The notes beneath the pieces were generated by a model. It was not told the DNA's origin and searched no databases. It saw nothing but the letters and a program-made list of their open reading frames with translations. A program made the position numbers and the translations under genes. A stretch of DNA of 64,000 bases from Acidobacteriota bacterium (GTDB taxonomy: Bacteria > Acidobacteriota > Holophagae > Holophagales > Holophagaceae), in assembly GCA_005788175.1 (NCBI GenBank), contig SXYX01000014.1:23277-87276 (forward strand), written 5' to 3'. Positions within the stretch are counted from its first letter, which is position 1; the number at the start of each line of letters is the position of its first letter. Below, one piece after another: positions 37,116-45,553 of this stretch.

Positions 37116-37142
37116 ATTATATACTATGGGGCGGTTGTGCAA
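37116..37142 (-). promoter_or_regulatory. possible sigma-70 promoter for the efflux operon
   Basis: Read on the minus strand, TTGCAC (37142-37137) and a perfect TATAAT (37121-37116) are spaced by 15 bp, 28 bp before the adaptor start. The -10 box is ideal but the spacer is short. Confidence 0.4.
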
Positions 37143-37183
37143 TTTTTACTAAACTTACAATACCTGGAAAAAGTTGATCAATT

Positions 37184-38218
37184 CTAGACGGCCTTGCGAA
37201 ATAGATAGTGCGAGACAATCCATTCCTCACCTTGTTTGTATTTCCATAATTCAGCACAGGCCATAAAGAATATTCGCCAACGGGCTAACTGGAGTTCCGA
37301 TTCTGAGGTCGTCATCGAAACTGAAAATAAATCTTTAAGGGTTTCGTAATGCCTGTCGAGATTTCTCAGCCAGGCTTCGGAGGTATGGGCATAATGTAAT
37401 CCGCCGAGACGCCAGTGGTCCTCTATTTTCAATGATTCTTGAAATGCCAAGAGATAGTTGTCACCCGGCATCATTCCGCCGGTAAAAAAGTATTTGGACA
37501 TCCAATCTGTATTATCTTTCACTTCGTAAGGGTAGGTTAGTTCTCGGTGAGTGAAGATGTGAACGAATAATTTACCTTGGGGCTTTAACCATCGTGCAAT
37601 TTTGTTTAAGAGTTCTCGGTGGTTACGCATATGTTCAAACATTTCAACTGAGACAACACGATCATATGTTTGATCTGTCTCAAAAATATTCATATCACGC
37701 GTTAAGACTGTAAGATTACCAAATCCACGATCGGCAGCCTGCTGTTCAATATAAAGTCGCTGATCATTTGAATTAGAGACCGCCGTGATACGAGAGTTTG
37801 GAAAATGCTCAGCCACCCACAAGGAAAGAGAGCCCCAACCACATCCTAATTCAAGAATTGTTTGTCCATCCTTCAACTCTGCTCGCTCACATGTTAACTT
37901 CAACATCGCACGCTCAGCATCTTCAAGACTCTGTTGTCCGTTATCAAACCAGCAGCATGAGTATTTGAGATGGGGGCCTAAGACTTTCTGGAAAAAAGCA
38001 GGGGGCACCTCGTAATGTTGATCATTTGCTTCTTGTGTATTAATGGCAATCGGTCCCTGGGACCAATCGGCTAATCGTTTACGAAATCGATCGTGCACAG
38101 ACTGGACTCCTCCGGCATATTCATCTTGAAGCCGAAGACGTATGAGCCTGCGTATTTGTAAACGAATCGCGAAGTCAGGAATCCAACCTCTACGAATGAG
38201 ATCATCGGTCAAATTCAT
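37184..38218 (-). CDS. CFA-synthase-like SAM-dependent methyltransferase
   Basis: 344-residue class I methyltransferase of the cyclopropane-fatty-acid synthase superfamily. The SAM site is TILELGCGWGSLSLWVAEHFP (about 123-143), with SVEMFEHMRNH and TDWMSKYFFTGGMMPGD following. It differs strongly from the other CFA protein of this operon, and resembles the group containing plant coclaurine-type N-methyltransferase relatives. The likely action is methyl transfer to an unsaturated phospholipid acyl chain, but the exact product is unknown. The start shares one base with the DUF1295 stop. Confidence 0.83.
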   Translation of the reverse strand: MNLTDDLIRRGWIPDFAIRLQIRRLIRLRLQDEYAGGVQSVHDRFRKRLADWSQGPIAINTQEANDQHYEVPPAFFQKVLGPHLKYSCCWFDNGQQSLEDAERAMLKLTCERAELKDGQTILELGCGWGSLSLWVAEHFPNSRITAVSNSNDQRLYIEQQAADRGFGNLTVLTRDMNIFETDQTYDRVVSVEMFEHMRNHRELLNKIARWLKPQGKLFVHIFTHRELTYPYEVKDNTDWMSKYFFTGGMMPGDNYLLAFQESLKIEDHWRLGGLHYAHTSEAWLRNLDRHYETLKDLFSVSMTTSESELQLARWRIFFMACAELWKYKQGEEWIVSHYLFRKAV

Positions 38219-39006
38219 TAAGAGATCCCTTTCTTAGGAAACCAAGGAATAAACACAGACGTTTCTTCCTGATAACGTCGGTAGTCCTCAGGTCTACTTC
38301 GCAAACTTTGAGCTTCTGTAGCGGGAATCCCTGTGACACGAAGCAAGAAATAAAGCATGAGAGCGGGACATACTAGTGACCAACTACCTCCTGGGGATTG
38401 AATCGCCATAAGCGTAAAAGCTACCCATATCAACCACTCAAAGAAATAATTGGGATGCCTTGAATAGCGCCAAAGTCCTGACCGACAGGTTTGACCTTTA
38501 TGATTAGATTCAGCTTTGAACCTTGCGAGCTGATGATCCGCCAAAGCTTCTCCAAACATCGAGATAATCCATAGTGCTAGGCCTAGAATCTGAGTCCACC
38601 TGAGTCCATCATTTATGTCTTGAACGACAAAGAGAAAGGGGATTGAAAGAATTACATCTAGTAAGGCTTGCGCTTGGAAGAAAACAAAGAACTTTAATGG
38701 CAAATTCGTCTTCCATCTTTCCTTCATCTCGGTATAACGACCATCCTCTCGTTCGTTTTTAACTCGAAAGTACAGATAAGTTCCAAGACGAGCACTCCAC
38801 AGACCTCCCATGACTCCGGCCAAAAGTCGGTTAGTGGGACTTCCTGCGCCTGCGAATGCATAAAATAGAACGATCAAGCCTAGCCCATACGCCCAGCCTA
38901 CATCGACCCAAGCGGCGTGATCTGTGGCACGATAGTAAAGCCAAAGTAAGAATTGAAGAATAGAGACGATAAGTAAGGCTGAAATAGCAAGCTGTAGAGT
39001 GCTCAT
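38218..39006 (-). CDS. DUF1295 membrane protein (steroid 5-alpha-reductase-like fold)
   Basis: 262 residues with six to seven hydrophobic helices. The start ATG at 39006 overlaps the stop of the DUF2062 gene (ATGA); the longer frame upstream runs inside that gene. The hallmark C-terminal block is GLWRYSRHPNYFFEWLIWVAF, with ETSVFIPWFPKKG at the end, as in DUF1295 and isoprenylcysteine methyltransferase/steroid reductase relatives. These bind NADPH or SAM; a role in reducing or modifying lipid double bonds is likely but unproved. Confidence 0.85.
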   Translation of the reverse strand: MSTLQLAISALLIVSILQFLLWLYYRATDHAAWVDVGWAYGLGLIVLFYAFAGAGSPTNRLLAGVMGGLWSARLGTYLYFRVKNEREDGRYTEMKERWKTNLPLKFFVFFQAQALLDVILSIPFLFVVQDINDGLRWTQILGLALWIISMFGEALADHQLARFKAESNHKGQTCRSGLWRYSRHPNYFFEWLIWVAFTLMAIQSPGGSWSLVCPALMLYFLLRVTGIPATEAQSLRSRPEDYRRYQEETSVFIPWFPKKGIS

Positions 39007-39473
39007 TGAACGATCTCCATCTTCTTTTGAGCCCGAGTAAAGACGTTGCTCAGAATTAGACCCAAAACGATTACCGCAGGAATGGCGACTATTAACCATA
39101 CAACTCCTGCTTGCCAAAAACTGGTCCAATAGGTCTCAAGCGTAGCGAAAGGAGAGAAGGCTCCCGTTCTAACTTCTTGAATAATTTTTGGTACGATGTG
39201 AGGTTGATTAAATACTTTTTCGCCCGCATAAATAAAGAAGAAAAGTAAAGGAAACTGGAAGGGTGACAGAATTAGGTGAGAAATTTGAATAGCTGGATGA
39301 TTCAAACGAAAGATAAATCCGACGACAACACAAAGAATAGTTGAAGTCCCGATTAGCGGGCTTAAGCCAATGCCGATTCCTGTAGCCACGCTCCAGCCTA
39401 GTTTTGTCGGCGTAGTACCCTCTTTCAAGAGAGCCATAAGCCGATCAATGCTCTTTTGTAGCCACTTTTTCAT
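39003..39473 (-). CDS. DUF2062 membrane protein
   Basis: 156 residues. The DUF2062 core is visible: LKEGTTPTKLGWSVATGIGIGLSPLIGTSTILCVVVGFIFRLNHPAIQ, followed by the ILSPFQFPLLFFFIYAGE helix and a C-terminal helix. The function is not known. It sits inside the lipid operon with 4 bp overlaps on both sides, so its product probably acts with the lipid enzymes in the membrane. Confidence 0.83.
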   Translation of the reverse strand: MKKWLQKSIDRLMALLKEGTTPTKLGWSVATGIGIGLSPLIGTSTILCVVVGFIFRLNHPAIQISHLILSPFQFPLLFFFIYAGEKVFNQPHIVPKIIQEVRTGAFSPFATLETYWTSFWQAGVVWLIVAIPAVIVLGLILSNVFTRAQKKMEIVQ

Positions 39474-39793
39474 GTGGCATCACGACGAAACAGGTCTGAA
39501 ATATTTTGAGCTTTATGAATTGCCTTCAGTAGATAAATAGCCATTGCAATATTACCCAAAAGGCAAATGGCAATGAGCCAACCGAAGGTTGGAATAGACC
39601 AATTCTCTCGATAGACAATCCAAAGCCAAAAGAAAATGAAGGCAAAATAAGTATCAAACAGAGTGGCTATCCACCATGGATCCTTGGAAAAGTTATTAAT
39701 CAGATCGAAGATTGATTGAATATTCGAAGCCCAAGCAGTGACGATCAACATGGCAATTAAGACAATCCATGCCCATAATTTTAGATAGATCAT
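39470..39793 (-). CDS. small membrane protein, DUF1475-like
   Basis: 107 residues from the ATG at 39793 that overlaps the CFA synthase stop (ATGA). Three hydrophobic helices. The middle WWIATLFDTYFAFIFFWLWIVYRE recalls the 'PW-x2-TL-x-D-x-Y ... W-V-Y-x-E' pattern of DUF1475. The identification is from memory of that pattern and could be wrong. Its place in the fully overlapping lipid operon suggests an accessory role. Confidence 0.6.
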   Translation of the reverse strand: MIYLKLWAWIVLIAMLIVTAWASNIQSIFDLINNFSKDPWWIATLFDTYFAFIFFWLWIVYRENWSIPTFGWLIAICLLGNIAMAIYLLKAIHKAQNISDLFRRDAT

Positions 39794-41013
39794 AAGCGCC
39801 CCCATGGCTCATGGCTCACCCTAGTTGCATCAGGGTGACCTAATAATAATTGTGAATCACCAATGTATCTTTCGGCAAAGGATCCTGAACAATAGGCTAA
39901 ATACCAATCCCACATTCGAATAAATTCATCGCTATAGCCGAGAGAGCGTACTTGATGAATCTGAGCCCAAAAACGTTGGCGCCAAGCATCTAAAGTGCGA
40001 TGATAATGAGCTCCAATATCTTCGTGATGTAGGATACGAAGAGACCCCGTTCGACCTAGTGACTTAAAGATTTCAGACATTGAGGCAAGCTCTGCACCTG
40101 GAAAAATATATTGCTGAATCCAATCTGTTCCATTGATATAGGTTTTCCAGTGAGTTTCGTTCATCGTAATAGTTTGAACTAAGGCAAGCCCTTTTGGTTT
40201 GAGACATCGATATATACACTTGAAGTAATCATCATAATGTTTCAGACCCACTGCTTCGAACATTTCAATGGAAACAATTTTACTGAAGGCTCCCTCAAGA
40301 ATACGATAATCATCTAATCGTATGTCTATAAGATGATTGACACCTTCCCGTTCGAAAAGAGATTTAGCATATGCGAACTGCTGCTTGCTAATGGTTGTGG
40401 TCGTGATACGACACCCTATATTTTTTGCAGCATACAGAGCAAATCCTCCCCATCCTGTACCAATCTCTAGTAAATGATCATCCCGATTTAAACAAAGTTT
40501 TTCTACGATAAGAGAATATTTTTGAATTTGTGCATTTTCTAGAGAGTCCTTCTCTGATCGATAGTATGCACAACTATAAGCCAAGGTTGAATCGAGCCAA
40601 ATCTTATAAAACTGATTTCCTAAATCATAATGGTGTGCAATATTCGATTGCGAACCCTTTGGATGATTATCTTTAGCGAGATGACGTAACCGGTTTATCT
40701 TTTTCCCAAACCAGGAGAATAGACCTCGATCTTCTTTCAGTTGTGTCATTCCCCTTACCACCAAACGAACTAGTGCTACAGGGTCAGGTGAGGACCAATA
40801 GCCCTTCATGTATCCAAGACCAAAACCTACCTCGCCCTGAAATAAGCCCAGGCGATAAGCTCGAGTATCGTGAATGATAACGACAGCCTTGATAGAGCTT
40901 TGGGGATCGCCTAGGTGATACGTTTTTTCCGCCGTCTGAATCTCTAAGTAACCTTCTTTGAGATTTGAAAGAAGACGAATTGTGAAGTATCGGAGGAGTC
41001 GATTTATTATCAT
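39790..41013 (-). CDS. cfa: cyclopropane-fatty-acyl-phospholipid synthase family protein
   Basis: 407 residues. An N-terminal lipid-binding domain (about 1-110) precedes the SAM fold with LLEIGTGWGGFALYAAKN, the IVSIEMFEAVGLKHYDDYF block and TDWIQQYIFPGAELASMSEI. The C-terminal YLAYCSGSFAERYIGDSQLLL is typical of the CFA enzymes encoded beside DUF1365. It adds a methylene or methyl from SAM to acyl-chain double bonds of membrane phospholipids. Overlaps DUF1365 by 4 bp. Confidence 0.92.
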   Translation of the reverse strand: MIINRLLRYFTIRLLSNLKEGYLEIQTAEKTYHLGDPQSSIKAVVIIHDTRAYRLGLFQGEVGFGLGYMKGYWSSPDPVALVRLVVRGMTQLKEDRGLFSWFGKKINRLRHLAKDNHPKGSQSNIAHHYDLGNQFYKIWLDSTLAYSCAYYRSEKDSLENAQIQKYSLIVEKLCLNRDDHLLEIGTGWGGFALYAAKNIGCRITTTTISKQQFAYAKSLFEREGVNHLIDIRLDDYRILEGAFSKIVSIEMFEAVGLKHYDDYFKCIYRCLKPKGLALVQTITMNETHWKTYINGTDWIQQYIFPGAELASMSEIFKSLGRTGSLRILHHEDIGAHYHRTLDAWRQRFWAQIHQVRSLGYSDEFIRMWDWYLAYCSGSFAERYIGDSQLLLGHPDATRVSHEPWGRL

Positions 41014-41786
41014 GTGATCTTTGTTTTGAAAGGCTTAATTTTTTTTGGATGAGTCTGTACAGGAACTCGCTTTAGCCATAGGCGAAGTGCTTGCCAGTGA
41101 ATACTCATTATCACCCTCAATGTCATAAATGGGAAAGTAAGTAATATATTACGAATCTCTTGGGCATTCCATTCGCGGTGGATTAAATCGAGATCTACGT
41201 CGAAAAAGAAATGATTTTGTTGAAATTCCTTTATGCGAATATTCAGTCGGCTTCCTGGATCTTCGAATGACCAAAGGTATCGGCAATCCATAGGAATAAA
41301 GGGTGAAACATGAAACGCTTTAGGAACCTGATAAGTCCGTATAAGTCCATTTGACTCCATAGTAAACTGACTCATCCAATAAAGATGGCGCTCTCCCCAG
41401 GGCGTATTATTGACTTCAGCAAGAACATCTACGAGATTATCTGTTTCGTTATAAAAATAGAAATAAGAAACAGGATTGAAGCAATATCCTAGGTATCGGA
41501 GATGGGTTAAAAGAAATATTTTTCCCGACCCTATTGTTATTCCGTGTGATTGTGCTTCAATCTTGAGTCGTTCCCTAAGGGATAGTTTGGGATCTCCTAA
41601 ATGATCTCGCTCATCATAACTAGCCCAATTAAAACGGTTGTAGCTTATCCAGGGGGAAATTTTCATAAGTTCAGGTAAATTGTCAATGTCAAAGAAAGCC
41701 ATGAACACAGGGTAAGTAAACTCATTGCGCTGAGGGGTGAAGCGTCGATGACGAAGTTGTCCGCAATAAAAACCAGAAGCTACCAT
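41010..41786 (-). CDS. DUF1365 protein
   Basis: 258-residue DUF1365 member, almost always next to a CFA-like enzyme and a FAD oxidoreductase. It has YCGQLRHRRFTPQRNEFTYPVF at the start, a HLRYLGYCFNPVSYFYFYN core, and VEVNNTPWGERHLY-type and KAFHVSPFIPMD blocks. Its reaction is unknown. The start overlaps the oxidoreductase gene by 7 bp and the end overlaps the CFA gene by 4 bp. Confidence 0.92.
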   Translation of the reverse strand: MVASGFYCGQLRHRRFTPQRNEFTYPVFMAFFDIDNLPELMKISPWISYNRFNWASYDERDHLGDPKLSLRERLKIEAQSHGITIGSGKIFLLTHLRYLGYCFNPVSYFYFYNETDNLVDVLAEVNNTPWGERHLYWMSQFTMESNGLIRTYQVPKAFHVSPFIPMDCRYLWSFEDPGSRLNIRIKEFQQNHFFFDVDLDLIHREWNAQEIRNILLTFPFMTLRVIMSIHWQALRLWLKRVPVQTHPKKIKPFKTKIT

Positions 41787-43042
41787 TGAGCACCCAAGAT
41801 GCGGGCTACGCGTAATCCTGATACAAGGCCATCTTCATGAAAACCATAGCCCCAGTAGGCACCTGCAAAATGGGTACGCCGATCTACGCGACTGATTTCT
41901 TGCCATCGATCTTGCGCTAACGAACTACGCTCATTATATTTTGGATGCGTATAGTCCATGCGCCGTTCGATTAATTCTGGATTAATCTCGCTTTCGGCAT
42001 TAAGTGTCACAAACAGATCTTCCTGCGTCGCTAAAGGTTGTAACCGATTCATATGATAGGTGAGCTTTGCAGAAATTCCTTCTGAATTAGAGGGGTAGTT
42101 CCAAGAAGCCCAGCTTCGACGACGTGCTGGCAATAAGCGTTGATCACGATGGAGAATAGTTGGATTACGACTAACCTCAAAGGCCGATAAAATCTCTCGC
42201 TCTCGATCTGAAGGATCAGATAATACATTGAGGATATCGGGGGCTGGACAGGCGAAAATGACATGATCAAATGATTGGAGAGTACCGTCAGAGAAAGTTA
42301 GATCGACCCGATCATTCTGCCGTCTAACATGAGATGGTGTACGATTCAAAAATATTTGGTGCTTAAACGATTCGATCAGTGGTGCTATATAGCGACTTGT
42401 TCCGCCTGGTATCGTTCGCCACCTATATTGAGTACCCATGCCAAGCATTCCGTGATTTTTAAAAAATGAAAGTAGGGTTAATACGGGGAAATCTTTGATG
42501 CGTTCTTGGGACATTGACCAAACTGATGAGGCCATAGGCAAAATATAGTTCGCAGAGAACGTTTCATCAAAATGATTTTGATGGAGGAATTTTTCAAGAG
42601 TCAATGAGGTCTGTTGTTGGTTTCGACGGGCAATAAACTGATGACCTACTTGGTTAAATCGATAAATTTCATATAAAAAACCGTAGAACCGAGGGTTTAA
42701 AATATTTTTACGCTCAGTGAAAACACCGTTGAGACCCCGAGAGCACCAAGAGAAGCCTTCGGGCTCTCCTTGACGATCTACAGCAAAACTCATATTGGAA
42801 TCGCATGTGTCGATTCTCAATTCTTCTAGGAGCCTAATTAAGTTGGGGTAATTTACACGGTTGTGGACGATAAATCCTGAATCTACGGATACCGGTTTCC
42901 CTCCAATTGATAATTGATGGGTGTGGGTATGTCCTCCGAGGCGAGACTGCTTTTCAAAAAGAGTAATATCGGAGAACGGAGATAAAAAATAGGCCGCACC
43001 TAAGCCTGAAATACCAGATCCAATAATGGCGATTCGGGTCAT
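41780..43042 (-). CDS. NAD(P)/FAD-dependent oxidoreductase (amine-oxidase-like, lipid operon)
   Basis: 420 residues. An N-terminal FAD-binding fold IAIIGSGISGLGAAYFLS with the downstream FEKQSRLGGHTHTH is characteristic of the 'predicted NAD/FAD-binding protein' family paired with DUF1365 and CFA. The C-terminal block THFAGAYWGYGFHEDGLVSGLRVA is the second FAD motif. It probably oxidises or desaturates a modified acyl chain. Related genes take part in furan or branched fatty-acid pathways in other bacteria, but the exact product here is unknown. Confidence 0.9.
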   Translation of the reverse strand: MTRIAIIGSGISGLGAAYFLSPFSDITLFEKQSRLGGHTHTHQLSIGGKPVSVDSGFIVHNRVNYPNLIRLLEELRIDTCDSNMSFAVDRQGEPEGFSWCSRGLNGVFTERKNILNPRFYGFLYEIYRFNQVGHQFIARRNQQQTSLTLEKFLHQNHFDETFSANYILPMASSVWSMSQERIKDFPVLTLLSFFKNHGMLGMGTQYRWRTIPGGTSRYIAPLIESFKHQIFLNRTPSHVRRQNDRVDLTFSDGTLQSFDHVIFACPAPDILNVLSDPSDREREILSAFEVSRNPTILHRDQRLLPARRRSWASWNYPSNSEGISAKLTYHMNRLQPLATQEDLFVTLNAESEINPELIERRMDYTHPKYNERSSLAQDRWQEISRVDRRTHFAGAYWGYGFHEDGLVSGLRVARILGAQW

Positions 43043-43060
43043 AGGATTGTCAGCTTAAAA

Positions 43061-43936
43061 CTACTCGAGGGAAAGAGATTCGTATTTATTCGAATATAGT
43101 TTATCCATTGGCCAAGAACGAATATCGCGAACAATAGATAGCCAACTCAAAACCTTCAGAAGGTAAAAAGTGGGATCCCATTCCCACCATCGAATACCCT
43201 GACGACAGCCGCTTTGAAAATGATGGTGATTATTGTGCCACCCCTCCCCTAATGTAAAGAAGGCCAAGATAAAATTGTTTCGACTTCCATCCCCAGTTGA
43301 AAATCTCACTGATCCCCAAAGATGGCAAAGGCTGTTAATTGTGAATGTTCCATGGAAAAGAAGAACTGTTGGAAGCACAAAGAGCCACAGCAAAGTCGTC
43401 CAAGCGCCTAGTCCGCTGATGTAGCCAAAAAGAAATGTTGCAATTCCTAAAAATAGAGGAGAAACCCAATGGTAATCATTGAGCCATCGCAGTTCTGGAA
43501 ACTTCTCAAAGTCCTGTATATTGGAACTATCATAAGCTTCATGGGTATCCGAAAGAATCCACCCTACATGAGAATACCAAAATCCTCGAGTTAGAGGACT
43601 GTGTACATCTTGATCTTGATCTGAAAAACGATGATGATTTCGATGATGACTTGCCCACCATAAAACACCTTTTTGGGCTGTTGTCTGGGCCACGAAGGCT
43701 AGGATAAATTGATTAATTCTATTTAGTTTAAAACTTCTATGGGAAAAATACCGGTGGTATCCCGCCGTAATTGCAAACATACGAATAACGTAGCTAAATA
43801 TCAGTCCAATAAAGAGTGTCGAATTAAAAGAGGTCCAAAAAACTGTAAGGCATAAAAGATGAAGTACAAGAAAACTTATTGAGAGCGCTGTCCAATTAGG
43901 TTGGGCTTCAATTGTTTGTGAGTCCGGAATATTCAT
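43061..43936 (-). CDS. fatty acid desaturase (delta-9 acyl-lipid/acyl-CoA type)
   Basis: 291-residue di-iron membrane desaturase. Three histidine boxes are complete: HRYFSHRSF (H-x4-H), HHRNHHRFSD (H-x2-HH) and HNNHHHFQSGCRQG (H-x2-HH). Four transmembrane helices flank them. It introduces a cis double bond in a saturated acyl chain, the substrate for the CFA-type methyltransferases downstream. First enzyme gene of the eight-gene run, 18 bp before the FAD oxidoreductase gene. Confidence 0.93.
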   Translation of the reverse strand: MNIPDSQTIEAQPNWTALSISFLVLHLLCLTVFWTSFNSTLFIGLIFSYVIRMFAITAGYHRYFSHRSFKLNRINQFILAFVAQTTAQKGVLWWASHHRNHHRFSDQDQDVHSPLTRGFWYSHVGWILSDTHEAYDSSNIQDFEKFPELRWLNDYHWVSPLFLGIATFLFGYISGLGAWTTLLWLFVLPTVLLFHGTFTINSLCHLWGSVRFSTGDGSRNNFILAFFTLGEGWHNNHHHFQSGCRQGIRWWEWDPTFYLLKVLSWLSIVRDIRSWPMDKLYSNKYESLSLE

Positions 43937-44074
43937 AAGTTTTAAGGATAACGTGAACCCACTGACTAGTTGCCATTGACACCCTAGATATCGGACGATA
44001 TTGATTCTTTTTAATTAATCCCAACAAGGACATAGGGGGCGAATATTCGACAAAAATCAAGACATGCTCATTAT
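43937..44074. other. non-coding head of the lipid operon with a short inverted repeat
   Basis: The 335 bp between the desaturase gene and hisS holds, besides a 42-codon reading frame, a perfect 14-base inverted repeat ATATCG-GA-CGATAT at 43988-44001, about 52-65 bases before the desaturase start. It could be an operator for a dimeric regulator. I see no convincing sigma-70 promoter or CIRCE-like element on either strand here. Confidence 0.35.
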
Positions 44075-44203
44075 CTAGCTATTTTGTCGGAGAAGGCCTT
44101 TGAAAAGCCAAGCCCAATAAATTGATGCGGTAATAAGTGAGAATATAACCACAGTAAGCGCAATCATAATGATCTTTTTTTCGTCCTGTGGGTTTTTGAA
44201 CAT
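44075..44203 (-). CDS. putative 42-residue membrane microprotein
   Basis: An ATG at 44203 opens a 42-codon frame: charged head MFKNPQDEKK, one strong hydrophobic helix IIMIALTVVIFSLITASIYWAW, short basic tail ending in stop TAG. The AAGG before the ATG is too close to be an ideal ribosome site. The topology is that of single-span small proteins. It could be a first, unlisted gene of the lipid operon (138 bp upstream of the desaturase). Coding is suggested by topology only; no homolog is recognised. Confidence 0.4.
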   Translation of the reverse strand: MFKNPQDEKKIIMIALTVVIFSLITASIYWAWLFKGLLRQNS

Positions 44204-44271
44204 ACCTTGGGTCCATTTCTTATAGATTTATGTTTACACTTACAATAACGTACAATAGGTGTGCCTTCACT

Positions 44272-45519
44272 ATGACTCAATCAGTAAAAGGAATGCGCGA
44301 TCTTTGGGGTACTGAGTTAAGGCACTTTCAATTTGTTGAAAGAATGTGCTACCAAATTATGGGAGCGCATGGGTACCAAGAAATACGAACTCCTATCGTC
44401 GAGTCTACAGATCTTTTCTCAAGAAGCATGGGCTCAACAACGGACATCATCAATAAAGAAATGTACACCTTCAAAGATCGATCGGATCGAAGTCTCACAC
44501 TTAGACCTGAAAATACTGCTTCTGTAGTTCGAGCCATTATTCAGAATAAGCTTTTGGAAGGTAATGATCCGCTACATCTTTTTTACATTGGTCCTATGTT
44601 CAGATACGAAAGGATGCAATCAGGACGTTACCGTCAATTTTGGCAAATTGGGGCTGAGTCTATCGGCGTAGCATCTCCTGAAAGCGAGGTAGAAAACCTC
44701 GTACTCCTTTTTGATTTTCTCGGCTCACTGGGATTAACAGATTTATCTCTCTCCATTAATTCAGTTGGATTCCCCGATGAACGGGCATCTTTTTATACCG
44801 CTTTCAAGTCCTTTTTTAAGGATCGAGAAGCATCGTTCTGTCCAGACTGTCATCGTCGTATTGTGGATAATCCTCTTCGTGTCCTTGACTGCAAAGTTGC
44901 ATCTTGCCAAACAGCACTTACTGGGCATCCAGAAATTTTAAATTTCTTAAGCTCTGAATCACGATCTCACCATGAGAAGTTTCAAAAATGTCTGCACGGA
45001 TCAAATATATCTTTTTCGACTAACCCTAAAATGGTTAGGGGCTTAGATTATTACACTCGAACGACTTTCGAGGTCATTTCACCTGACCTAGGAGCCCAAT
45101 GTGCACTGTTGGGTGGTGGTCGCTATGATCGCCTCATTCAAGATTTAGGGGGTCCTGCTACTCCAGCTTTTGGGTGGGCACTAGGCTTAGATCGACTCGT
45201 CTCTTTACTCATCAAGAAGAATATCTCCTTGCCATCGAAACCCCGTATCTTACTAATTCCTTTGGGCGAATCCATGTTGGAATATGCATTGCAATTAGTG
45301 CGTCCTCTTTGGACAACTGGGCATTCTATTGAACTTGAAACACGAGGAGTCGCTCTTAAAAAATCACTTGCAACCGCAAATCGCAAAGGCCACTCTCATG
45401 CTTTCATTCTAGGAGAAGGGGAAAAAGCCAAAAATATAATTACAGTCAAATTTTTGATGACTGGCGAGCAAGAAGAATGGCCATTGGGAGAAATAACATC
45501 GCGCCTTACTAAACTATAA
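44272..45519 (+). CDS. hisS: histidyl-tRNA synthetase
   Basis: 415-residue class II synthetase beginning at MTQSVKGMRDLWG; an in-frame ATG 42 bp upstream adds residues without homology. Motif 2 region FYIGPMFRYERMQSGRYRQFWQIGAE, the HisA motif RGLDYYTRTTFEV and motif 3 AFGWALGLDRL are all clear. A C-terminal anticodon-binding domain follows. It is divergent from the lipid operon. Confidence 0.96.
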   Translation: MTQSVKGMRDLWGTELRHFQFVERMCYQIMGAHGYQEIRTPIVESTDLFSRSMGSTTDIINKEMYTFKDRSDRSLTLRPENTASVVRAIIQNKLLEGNDPLHLFYIGPMFRYERMQSGRYRQFWQIGAESIGVASPESEVENLVLLFDFLGSLGLTDLSLSINSVGFPDERASFYTAFKSFFKDREASFCPDCHRRIVDNPLRVLDCKVASCQTALTGHPEILNFLSSESRSHHEKFQKCLHGSNISFSTNPKMVRGLDYYTRTTFEVISPDLGAQCALLGGGRYDRLIQDLGGPATPAFGWALGLDRLVSLLIKKNISLPSKPRILLIPLGESMLEYALQLVRPLWTTGHSIELETRGVALKKSLATANRKGHSHAFILGEGEKAKNIITVKFLMTGEQEEWPLGEITSRLTKL

Positions 45520-45553
45520 TGAACATCCTAATAAATGTTGGGGGTTATATATT

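Noticed and set aside
43937..44271. ECF (ChrR-type) promoter for the lipid operon
   Set aside because: No stretch matches a TGATCC-type -35 with a suitable -10 closely enough to report.
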